Assembly: GCF_028389875.1 (NCBI RefSeq)
Contig: NC_084687.1
Coordinates: 4,128,157 to 4,192,156 of the forward strand
From: Rhea pennata
Lineage: Eukaryota > Chordata > Aves > Rheiformes > Rheidae
Direction: 5' to 3'
Length of the DNA stretch: 64,000 bases
How positions within the stretch are numbered: position 1 is the stretch's first letter; each line of letters opens with the position of its first letter. Under the pieces are notes generated by a model. The model was not told the origin of the DNA. It searched no databases and saw only the letters and a list, made by a program, of their open reading frames with translations. Below, one piece after another: positions 27,701 to 37,622 of the stretch. The position numbers and the translations under genes were made by a program.

Positions 27701-27986
27701 CAGGTTCTACTCTAGCTCACTTCTCATCATCTATGACGGACTGGAGAACAAAGAGAATATGGCACCCTTGGATAATCACCTTCAGGGGCACTTCCAAAAA
27801 ACAAACTGCACTGCGTCGCATGGGACTGGTCATTTCAAAGTCGATGTCCGCATGATAGACTTCGCCCATACCACTTTTAAAGGCTCAAAATGCAATCACA
27901 CCACTTACGATGGGCCAGACCATGGCTATATTTTTGGTCTAGAGAACCTCATCAAAATCCTTCAGAATATCTCAGAAGGAAAATGA
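18711..27986 (+). CDS. IP6K3: Inositol hexakisphosphate kinase 3 (complete coding sequence, five exons)
   Basis: This enzyme phosphorylates InsP6 with ATP to the pyrophosphate 5-InsP7; the human form is enriched in muscle and brain (family knowledge). Coding exons are 18711-18909, 23944-24166, 25240-25412, 26078-26253 and 27510-27986. Phases agree and give 415 residues, close to the usual 410. The inositol-phosphate kinase signature PxxxDxKxG is PCILDLKMG at residues 213-221 (exon 4). The SSLL-type nucleotide-binding strand [10 protein letters not shown] is at 325-334. The metal-binding IDFAHTT motif is at 373-379. A serine-rich run (residues about 122-128) is coded by AGC repeats. The N-terminal [28 protein letters not shown] block distinguishes IP6K from IPMK and IP3K, and synteny identifies paralogue 3. 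No break is seen. Confidence 0.97.
19879..19900. repeat. Poly(A) tract, A22
   Basis: Twenty-two A residues inside IP6K3 intron 1. Confidence 0.95.
21108..21185. repeat. Relic of a palindromic amniote MITE-like element
   Basis: GGGCCAGATTGTCAG, followed by TATGTAAATCAGCA, then AGCTCCATTGACTT, matches in order the landmarks of a short sauropsid inverted-repeat element (terminal GGGCCAGAT, internal GTGTAAAT and CTCCATTGACTT). Only one half is clear. The family is assigned from memory. Confidence 0.55.
21463..21493. repeat. Perfect 13-bp inverted repeat with 5-nt spacer
   Basis: CCCTTTGCTCATG (21463-21475), spacer ATGAC, then the exact reverse complement CATGAGCAAAGGG (21481-21493). In RNA it would form a 13-bp hairpin with a 5-nt loop. 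Confidence 0.95.
25569..25665. repeat. (AAAAG)n pentanucleotide microsatellite
   Basis: About 19 uninterrupted copies in IP6K3 intron 3, about 155 bases after exon 3. It yields artificial KEKKR / FLFFS repeat frames on the two strands that are not coding. Confidence 0.95.
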
Positions 27987-29080
27987 CAAATTCTGTGAAC
28001 TAGCCTGGATTTACTAGTCATACTCCTGAAAAGTACTGCATTGGGTCAGTTGTATGGAACCCTCACAGCTGCTAAATGTCATGTGCATGGTTTGGAATGA
28101 GAGCACGGACAGCTTGCTAGGAAAGTGCAAAAATGCTATGTGCCATTACTGAACTCGAGTGTAAAAAGCAAAGAGCTGAAAGAATCTGTTCTGTCTGCAA
28201 TCAATCAGAAGATTTATTTTCCTTTCTTGTTTTACTGCTGTCCTTGATTTATTTGTGAGCCAGAAGCAAGCATTACTTGAAAGAGTCTTAACGATAAAAC
28301 AGGACCTGCTCACCTCCACCACACTCACGAAGCCACGCAGGCTAAGAAGATACTGTGCATTTGAGTGAGACTCTTCAAATGAACTGGCAGGTCTTAACAG
28401 ATTGCAGCATTACTTTCAACTCATGCTCAGTGCTATGGGCTGAGCACACTCAAAGACACAAGCAAAAGAAAAACATATCTCAACGTTCACAGTACAGATG
28501 CCCAGCGCTGCAAGACTGTAGGGGCATCTGTACAGTGCGGGCATATGGTACTTTGTTGAAACACAAATGTACTAGATTCTATAGAGCCAGGACCTTTGCA
28601 GCACTTAGGTGTAAAAGCAGATGGACCTCAGACCAAGAACTGTGCATTGCCAAGGTTTAATATCCTTGTGGGACATAACAGGCCATATTTCGGCAATTTT
28701 CTAAGCAAGGGCTCCATAGGGGCTGGAACGTGATGATTCTGCCAGATACCAGTCATGAAAACATTCACATCAAAGTACTTTTGCTTCAAAACGGCATGTG
28801 AGATTCAGTGAGGAACTAGATATTAAAGGTCACCTAGAAATTCTTTGGTAAAAATATTGTGTGTATGTGTTTGGAGGACACAATAACAGTAACAACAAAA
28901 CTTGATACAACGATGTTTACAGCTTTTGTGGACAGATTTTAATTATGGAACAACAATATAATTCCTTCCTGCATGGTGTGGGAAACCTGAAAGAGAAATC
29001 CTTACACAAGGAATAGAGCTACAGAACTCAGTTACTGGGGAGTAAGAGTATAAATAAAATTGTCTAAGTAACCCTCACTT
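27987..29080 (+). other. IP6K3: IP6K3 3' untranslated region
   Basis: Non-coding sequence after the TGA (27984-27986). An AATAAA hexamer at 29053-29058, followed by T-rich sequence, is the likely poly(A) signal, giving a 3'UTR of about 1.1 kb. Confidence 0.6.
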
Positions 29081-29900
29081 GTCCACCTTTTTTTTCCCCA
29101 CTTCCAAAGCATCCTTAAGTTATCTTTTGTTTAGAGCTGTGTGTTTTGAAAAGAGGCATTATTTCCACAGGTTTAAATACCAGATCTCAAGAGAGATCCT
29201 TTCACTTGTATTTTACTGCATACAGCTGGTGAATCACTACAATTTATAGCTGGAAATTTTAAGTCATCTGGCCCAGTTGCATATTTTACTTGGCCTAAAC
29301 TGCATCTGAGAAGAGCTCATTATTTACTGGACGTTATTCACAGTGTTGCATACTTCTTGCCTACAAAATCAGGACAATTACAAAAAGCCACACTCTAATT
29401 GTGAAAGGATGAAGCCATCAATTGTCTTGGCTCATTTGTGCAGCACAGTGCTGTCATTAGTGCTAATCTGGGCTGACATAGCCCTACCGATAGAGTTTAG
29501 TTTAGTACGTAGCTCTGTACGTGCGACATGTGTGCTAGTGCTGAGCCCCTTGCTGGATGCATACTCCAGGCCAACAGGTCTCCAATCAGAAAAGGGTGAA
29601 GAAGGGCATGAAAATGATGCCAACACCAGAGAGTCACAGACCCCCCTCAGTAGTGGAAGACAGCAACACTTCTCGGCTACGTGCTTTACCTACCATTTTT
29701 CCTACAAAGAAAAAGCTACCACAGCTGCTTGTGTAACAACAGGAGGCATGCTGCTCCCTCCCTTTATACCCCTTATAAAGTATTTATTCAATCTTTTGCC
29801 TGCAGAGGGGAGGCACACCGAGCAGGAGTACAACCTTATGTATCCCACACGGAGAAGTGAAATATCGTTAAGTCCTTCTAGGTTTTAAAACGGCCAGAAA
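29081..29900. other. Spacer between IP6K3 and the UQCC2 promoter
   Basis: AT-balanced DNA. It contains a 181-codon plus-strand open frame (29343-29888) that I do not recognise and consider probably non-coding. No repeat or RNA gene is recognised. Confidence 0.55.
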
Positions 29901-30109
29901 CCGAGCATTACAGCAGCTATTATGTGCCGCACTGCTGGCTGCCTGGCCCAGATATTTGCAGCACTGCAGGAGCGAGATGCCTTTGCCAGCCGCACAAAGC
30001 ACCACGCTTGGCAGCGTGGGCAGCAATCGAGCAAATGAACCGGCAAAGCCCGGCTGCTCATCAGCAGCCTTTCAAAAACACTATAAACTATAATAAGGTA
30101 GAGTATAAG

Positions 30110-30780
30110 CCCCTGGGCGGCGGTTTGCCGGGCCCGTCACCCCCATCCCGCCGTCTCCCACCAGGGCTGGGGCGGCACCGCGCGCATGCGCGGCCGCGCA
30201 GCCCCTCTCGCCTCCCGTAGAACTCATTAGCATAGGGCCCGTCACGTGGCTTCCCCCGAGGGCCGCAATGGCGGCCACCAGGTACCGGCGGTTCCTGAAG
30301 CTCTGCGAGGAGTGGCCGGTGGAGGAGACGAAGCGGCAGCGGGACCTGGGCGTCTTCCTGCGGCAGCGGGTGGCGCAGGCCTTCCGCGAGGGCGAGAACA
30401 CGCAGGTGAGGGCGGCGGGGAGCGCCCCCCGGCGCTGCGCCCCGACCGGGGGTGGGGGATAGTGTCGCTCGACGCTCTTTAACGGCCGCCGCGCGCCATT
30501 TAACGGCCGCTTGTGTTGGGGGGGGGTGTAGAGGAGGGGTGTCGCGCGCCGCTTAACGGTCGTTTTGGGGGGGGGGTGGGCGCATGCGCGCTGCGCAGCC
30601 CGCCTTTTCTCCACAGGCGCCTCGCGCCTCTCCCGCGGCGGCGGGTGGCGGGCGGGGGGGCGGCGGCGGTTGTTGCCACGCTAAAGCGTTACAACCCCGT
30701 GCTGGTCTCTTCTGGCCGCCGCTGCCGCCGGACCCTGGTGTCGCCTGGCCGGCAGCGGGGGCCACTTGTGCTGTTTAAGG
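30110..30780 (+). promoter_or_regulatory. UQCC2: UQCC2 CpG-island promoter
   Basis: GC- and CpG-dense block spanning the start codon, exon 1 and the start of intron 1. It lacks a TATA box near the expected start. It contains perfect NRF-1 palindromes (GCGCATGCGC) at 30182-30191 and 30580-30589, a CACGTG E-box at 30243-30248 and an ATTAGCAT octamer-like site at 30226-30233. NRF-1 controls many nuclear genes for respiratory-chain assembly, which suits UQCC2. Confidence 0.8.
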
Positions 30781-33700
30781 GTTGCTCTGAGGTGTTTGCA
30801 ACGGTCGCCGCCGTTTCTGCACACAAGCATCAGGATCCTAGTGCTGACAGCACTGAGGGTCTGGTGTGTTCCCTGCCTGGCCAGAAATCGGTGACTTTTT
30901 CCTGTTAAAATCCCCAGTGCATAGTCTAGTCACTATTGTTGATTCATGTGCCTCAGAGTTGAAGCAGTTAAAACTGGACGATAAGCTGTTGCCTGCAGGA
31001 TACCAAAAATAATTGGGCTATTTCCTATTACAAACTTTCCTTTAGGTCTTTTCAGAGCACAGGATGGGTTGATATGGATGTTTGCTTTTCTTTGAAATCT
31101 AGGCCTTCTAAGTTTGTGCCAGCCAGCTCCAAAGCTTATTCCCAACCTAGCAGGAGAACAGCTTCAATTTTGGCTAAATTCTTATACCATTTACAGCACA
31201 TGAGTTGGAGAACCCCGTTACAGTGATGATGATGGAACTGGAATACACTGCAAATTTGTTAGCACTGTGGTGTAATTGGTTTTGTAAGCATGTGTTGTTT
31301 GCTGTGATTCTATGATGACAGAATGATACGATAGTGTGGATTACATAGGGATGTCTAAAATTGTCCGACACCGTTAAGATGCAATGTTATTAAAGTTGGG
31401 CTCTGGCTACAATTGTAATTCTATTGGAGTTCAGACTTTGGTACTAAAATAAATTGGAAAAGTTAATACTTGGGCTGCAGTCTTCTAAAGATTTGGAGAT
31501 GGTGCTCTGGAGTTTAAATGTGCCCTTTCTTACTGTAAAAACAGTGAAGGAGGCTGTTCCAGATGTGGGTTTTCTGTTTAAACATACCATTATAGGCACC
31601 TAATTCTATATTGGTCACCAGAATAATCTGTAGCAGACATTTCAGAAAGTGCTTATTAGTTTTTCATATGCTTAGGACAGCTAAATATGCTTCACCAATT
31701 GGCTACGAGATCCCGAAAGCTGCCACTCATCTTGAAAATCTGAATTGATGCCTGCAGCACTGATGTCAATTTGTCTGTATAAAGGCTTAATACAGTGAAA
31801 TGAAATGTACTGGCAGACAGCAGGAGAAATTTGTGAAAAAAGAACTAAAACTATAAAGGCTTTATCACTTTATCAGTCTAATGTCTATTTTATTCACACA
31901 CAGTAAGATTTGCTAGTTTTTTTTTCTTTTTGGCAATACTGTTTCTGCTACCCATTTAATAGCTATTGCTGCTATCATTTTCTAAAACACCAGCAGGATC
32001 ATTTGAAATGTGACTGCAGAGTATGTTAAGCTGAAGATCACCTGCAGCATGATGCTGCTCCCTTTTGACAGTCTGTCTGTCCTGATACTCTCTCTCCTGC
32101 AGCAGTTGTTTCCTGCAGAGGAAGGAAACCGTTTTCCTCATTTGCATGGGGGAGATGTTACCTGCCTTGTGCTGAACCTGTGCCACTGTCCCCAGGGCAG
32201 ATTAGCCATGTCATTTTATCCTAACTTGTTAGCTGTTGATACTGTTCTTACTCATGTATCCATCTATTTTAATCATTTATGTTTGATGTCATTGAACAGC
32301 AATGCAGAGTTCTGATCAAGTTGGCTCCTGTTTTAAAATAGAAAAAAAAAAAGGTGATGTGTCATATATGCTGCTAAATAAATGTCTCTGCAAGGCAGAT
32401 GCACCTCTTGAGGGCACCTAAGAGAGGTTTGTGTATTAGCAAAATCTTTCCAATTTACTAGATCAAAATAGAAATCCATTTACCCTTCACAAGCTGTTCA
32501 GTGTCTTTCCTGTTGCTTTTTCCTAATCAAATATAAACTATTTTTAGCCTTCATCAGGATTTTTTTACCTTATGTTCTTATCCTATAGTACTTTATCCTA
32601 TTTGACCCTTCAGAATAAAACAGGAGGCAAAACTAGCCTTTGAGCAAAGACATCTTGTAGATTTCACAGCACTGGCTAATAAGCATGAGAAGAAGAAAAC
32701 TGTCCAGCTATATTCTCATTAAGTGGGTATTCACAGTTGATCTGCCAATTCTTCTCAAGCAGAATTTAAGGTCTGTTCTGGAGATTACATACTTTGTTAC
32801 TCTTGTAGGCCAAGCTGGGCAGAAGTGGAGGGGAAAGAACATACTTTGTATTCTTGAGCAGCATAATAGGGGTCACCAGCATCCTACATTGTACTGAGAA
32901 GTCACTTAAACTGTTTCTTCACTGTCCTTCACACAAATCTTTAGTTGAAATGAGAAGTTTAAAGTAGAGTTGTGAGATACTTACATCTCTTTTCAGATTG
33001 CTGACCCTGTGGCCTGTGACCAGATGTATGAGAGCTTAGTCAGAATCCACACCAACTACTACAAAAATAAGGTGAGCTTTGGCATTAGCTGTCATTGTTT
33101 TAGCATGGCTGCCTCATTCCAGCAGGGTTTCTGGGAATTTATAGTAGACATGGGAAAGGTGAGCTGGATATAACACTACTTGGTGCTTTTGGTCTCCCCA
33201 AGAAAGTTGCAGACATCTTTGCCTGTTTGACATAAATGGACAATGCAGTTCTTGCTGTGGAAGAACAGAATTCTTAGAGCTTGACTGAAAATGAGTTTGA
33301 GCTCTAGTCTGTGGTGACATTATTATTTGCTGTAATGCGTTGCAAGTAAAATCCTCTCTCTCCCTTTCTCTTGTCTACTTGCTCATTTGTGAAGTATCCA
33401 CGCCTGAAAGACACAACCTTCACTGGAGTGACAGTAGAAGATTGCAAGATGATCCTAGCAACAGGTACTAATACGCTGTTTAATTTGAGAGTAACCCTTT
33501 GCAGGAGACAAAGTACATTGCTGTCTTTGTGGTATTCACTACGTGACTTCTAAACACCTGTGACTAAAGGATAGAATGGGACTGCTATGCAATTATATTA
33601 GGATATTTAAAGAGGAATAAGGTCAGGCATTATTGAGAAGTTCTTAATTATTAATTTGTCAGGGCAAGGAGTTGATTGTATTTTGCACCAGATGGAGATA

Positions 33701-34278
33701 GCAAAGGGTTTTGTAAGGGCTGTTTGAGACTGGATGGCAGGAGCTGTGGGAAAGAAAAACACGGTATATATTTATCACATTATTCTAAAAATGCTCAGTT
33801 TCTATTTTATTTTGTTCAAATTCCCTTCAGTATTTCTTCTCTTGGATTAGACTTTGAGAGAAAACAGGGTACCACTATTCACAAATTCACTCAGCCAAGT
33901 CATTTATTAAGTGCAGTGTAGGAATCTAGTGCAGTTTTGTTCTGCTCCAGTTCCTAACTTTGATTGCAGTGTGTAGAAACTGAATATTAGTTGTTAGTGA
34001 TAAGGGACTCACCACACAATTGATTGGATGGGAAAACAAACTTGCCTCAAGCACTGAAATAGAAATTCATTAAGATGAAAAGTCAAAAAGAAAAATATAC
34101 ATAAGGCAAAGCTCTTGTAAGAGAGCTTTTATTTCTTTGCTTTTCTTCCTCTTTCCCCATCTCTCCTCCTTCTCCTTTTGCAGACATTCTGAAACAGATG
34201 GAGGAAATGAAAAAAGGGACATGGAAAAAATTGCGAGAAAGATTTTATGCCAAGAAATCTGAAGAAGACTCAAAGTGA
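30268..34278 (+). CDS. UQCC2: Ubiquinol-cytochrome c reductase complex assembly factor 2 (complete, four exons)
   Basis: A mitochondrial matrix/nucleoid protein (also called M19 or MNF1) that works with UQCC1 to stabilise newly made cytochrome b during complex III assembly (family knowledge). Exons are 30268-30405, 32997-33071, 33395-33464 and 34184-34278. They join in frame to 125 residues, against about 126 in human. Recognisable blocks are [20 protein letters not shown] at the N-terminus, a [14 protein letters not shown] helix, [15 protein letters not shown] in exon 2, and a lysine-rich end ([20 protein letters not shown]). The start ATG has G at -3 and +4. There is no cleavable hydrophobic signal; the basic, arginine-rich N-terminal helix fits mitochondrial import. 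The stop is TGA 34276-34278. Confidence 0.97.
30406..32996 (+). other. UQCC2: UQCC2 intron 1 (2.6 kb)
   Basis: The first about 370 bases are CpG-island DNA with three TTAACGG boxes (30478-30562) and G-tracts of 9 and 10 (30518-30526, 30567-30576). The rest is AT-rich with no coding signal. The ends are CAG/GTGAGG and TTTCAG. Confidence 0.85.
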
Positions 34279-34370
34279 TAGGCTATTCCCCAGCTTTTCC
34301 ACTGTATATATTCCTAAAGCATTGTATGCTGCCATGATGAATAAAGCCATTCATTCCTCTTAGCAACATT
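34279..34370 (+). terminator. UQCC2: UQCC2 3'UTR and poly(A) signal
   Basis: A very short 3'UTR. AATAAA at 34340-34345 lies 62 bases after the stop and is followed by T-rich sequence, so cleavage is expected near 34360. Confidence 0.8.
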
Positions 34371-35540
34371 TTTATTCAGACATACCTTACACATTTTTTT
34401 TTCCCTCTCCCCTTTTCTTGGGGGGAGGTGTTGAGGGAAGGGATCTAGGCCTTAAGTAAACACATTTGTGCTGAAACTATTGGAGCAATGGAGTATAGAA
34501 GAATGAACTTTGTTTTGTTAGACCAGAGACCTGTAGGTTAGGAAAACCTGAACAACCGGGAAATGTACAGAGCAAATAAGTAGAACCATGTTAGCTTGAA
34601 ACTTGATTGCAAAGACAATCAAGTTTTAATAATGAAAAAGTGGGAAATACAGGCTTGGCTTGTAAGTGTGTGTGTTATCACTGGTTAACAGTGAAACTGC
34701 AGTAAGGGATCACCTTTATTTTTTGGTTTTCAGAAGTCCTAGCTATCTGGAAAGATGCAGGAGAGGGCTGAAGGTGGTTGTTTGCCATGGGGACATGGAA
34801 CAGTACAAGAAAGATTTTAACTGACATCTCAAGCTAGTACCCTGTCGCCAATGCTGCAGTAGTGTCACTGTTCCAGCAAGGTATATGCAGATTTTCCTGG
34901 GAGGGACGAAAAGATGCTGTATGGGTTGCTACCTATTTGCTAACAGGTAAGGATAGGTTTTAATAGTGTGTTGCTGATAGGGCTGCCGTAAACACAGTTC
35001 AAGTGTGATCAGTCCATACTGTGGCCTATTTTTAATTCTTTTTTGACACTTTAATGCTTGCATCAATGTCTGTTTGTGGGAGGCAGGGGGCTGGAATGTG
35101 TTAGCATAACACTGAGTTGTGTTTGGGATGGCTACAGAGCTGCTTGGCTTGGGGAGGATGAGTGTCTAGAACACAGCTATGCCAGGACTCTGCTTGGCTA
35201 AAGGAAGCACCAACAGCTGCTCCTTTTTCTGTATTTGAACAGTGTTTTCCTGGCAAGTAGTGACAGAATCTGAAACTTTGCAGCAGGCTCTAATCCAAAG
35301 CTTCAGAAAACAAGGCTATGTTTGAGGTAGTTCTTCATGATAGCATTTTTTTTTTACCTTCTGACTTGAATTTCATACAACTTTTTAACATTTAACATCT
35401 GGAATTGAGAGCATTGGGTTGTAGTGTACCTTGAGTAATACAGCCTTGGCCTAGCTTCAGGTCTTTGGATTGTTCTGCACTTTTTTTTTTTTTTTTAATA
35501 ATAGCCACATTGCATACCAGAACACACAGGAAGGGAGCTT
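34371..35540. other. Convergent intergenic spacer between UQCC2 and ITPR3
   Basis: About 1.2 kb separating the 3' ends of two genes that face each other. T-runs occur at 35344-35353 and about 35481-35496. No gene is recognised. Confidence 0.6.
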
Positions 35541-36370
35541 TCTTTATCATGTTTCATTTTTTTTATTATAACTTGCTTTTGTATTTAATTTAGTTAAGGC
35601 AATTTACAATTTAGTTCTTAAGTAACAACAACAACAACAAAAGGTAAAACATTACACCAGAGATGAAATTAAAACACAGGACACCCCTTCACAGTGAACT
35701 CCTGTAAACCTGCAGTCTCCTACTACAGCCCAGATATTCTTTGTCCACAGAATGCAAAAGACCAGTTCACACTAGTAAGAGCTTTGCTGCTCATCCTCAT
35801 CTGGCAAGATAAATTATCAATGCAGCTCCTTGAGTTTAGCTCCTCTTTACTGCACCACAGAATTCTTTAAATGGAGAAGAATCAGCATGGAGCAGGTATG
35901 GCAGATACAATGGCTGGTTTGCAAAGGTCCACATTTACTATTGACACTCTTGGAATAAGTTAAATATTGCAGCCCTACAGCAAGTTACACTACCAGTAGT
36001 ATCCTTACCCAAGGTGCAGGCTACCAGAATGTAGTGCATGGAGATAATGATACAACTCACATTTGCAAAATAAAGAGTTATTGCAATGAGGAATAAAAGT
36101 CCTGTATAATTTATCTTCCTACGAGGGCATTAGAGTAAGTTGTGGGTCCAGGTGTCATAAGGAATCTCTGCCAGTCACTGGTTTCTGTTCGTTGCTCAGC
36201 AGAATTGCTGAGAAGCGATCTAAGGAAAATATTGACTTTGAAGCCTCTCAGTGTGGTCTGGCTTTCTCTGACAGTGTTATCCATGTGTGAACGCCAGGAA
36301 CAAGCAGCCCTCATTAGTTGACACATCCGTTTAGTCCCTTGGTGGGTGAAGCTGATGCTTGTACTGTGTT
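35541..36370 (-). other. ITPR3: ITPR3 3' untranslated region
   Basis: Sequence downstream (lower coordinates) of the ITPR3 stop. A minus-strand AATAAA (plus-strand TTTATT at 35562-35567) is the best poly(A) signal candidate, giving a 3'UTR of about 0.8 kb. A (CAA)n run lies near 35625-35640. Confidence 0.5.
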
Positions 36371-37622
36371 TTAGTGGTTCATGGTATTCTGGACATCCAC
36401 AAACCCCATCCTTTGTCTCCGCTTCCTTTGCTCTGTCATCTAGAGTTCAAACAAGGACACAAGTGAGGTAGGAAACCAGACTTTCTCCTTTTTATTCATC
36501 AACATTCTTGTCAGACATGTGACTGACTAGGCTGCTTTAAGCATCTGCCAGAATGCCCTGTGAGTTAGACTCTAGCTGATGAGGAATTAAGCTATCAAAA
36601 GGCACATGTCCCAACTGTCCTTGACCTCAAAGACCTGCAAGAGCCCTTTGCTTTGTATCTGAAGCTGTATGGGATTGGGCTACTACTGTCTCCTGTTCCT
36701 TGGAATCAGTGTCTATTTTGGTAAGTACAGTAGCTTTCTACAGCCAGGTGTTCCTCAAGTGTTCCTGTTTTTAAATGTGTTCAGTACCTGCTCCTTCAGC
36801 TCGTTCAGCTGGGATGTGAGATGGGACACCAGCTTCATCGTGGAGTTGAGTTTGTCCTGAAGATTTCGAATCTCATTCTGCTCCCCTTCCCCTTCATTGC
36901 TAACCAGCGACATGGCTCGCATCCGGGGGAACCAGTCAAGGTTCTTGTTCTGAAATAGCGAAGTTGGAGAGAGGGTGAAGAGAAGGGAAGAGACCAAGTA
37001 GGATTTAACAGGAACCATTTGTAAGCCTGCTATACTAAGAGAGTAGAAGAAATTCTCGAAAGATTGGCTTGTCTGGGTCTTTGCAAGTTTTTCACTAATG
37101 GTCCATTTACTTTCCAGCTTTTTTCTTACAGTCTTCTGGGTTCAAGTTCAGAGTTTTTTCTTTTCCAGACCTCCTTGCTCTCCTCTCCTGCTTTCTATCT
37201 AGTCTATCTCAATGTTCTATGCTCTTGATTCAATCGTTAAATATCCAGTACTTCTAGTCGGCAATGTCTTGTTGGCTGAGATTGCAAAGTAGAAATAATC
37301 AGGTAAGAAAGAATTAAGGGACAGCTACATAATTAAACATTTTCCAAAAGTTCTGTCTTAAACAGTTTATTTTTCTTTGTCAAGCCCATTGTTCTCAAAT
37401 GTTTCCCTGGGGGTAGCCAGGTTGCAGTGGTGAAAGCTGCCCTGCCTGGGAGGACATGTACCTTTATCATCTGTGCCACATAACTCTCTGGCCCTGTGTA
37501 GTCAGTCTTGTTCTTCACTCGCACCAGCACTATGAAGTACAAGTAGTTCCACATATTGTGCTCATATTTAATATGCTCCTCAAAGGACACTGTCTTGTTA
37601 TCAAACTTGTCCCTTTCAAGAC
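36371..37622 (-). other. ITPR3: ITPR3 exons for the C-terminal linker and coiled coil
   Basis: Exons 37462-37622, 36788-36949 and 36371-36439. The first completes the zinc-binding linker (CFICG from the preceding exon, then two His in EEHIKYEHN). The second holds [20 protein letters not shown] and the coiled-coil helix [19 protein letters not shown]. The last exon codes [22 protein letters not shown] and a stop. It is too short to stand out as an open frame and was found by matching the family end. Its final residues (NTMNH) differ from the mammalian NCISR end. Confidence 0.95.

Noticed and set aside
31298-31325. Possible CR1 3' end (GTGATTCTATGATGACAG)
   Set aside because: A single ATTCTATG-like unit without the upstream CR1 body.
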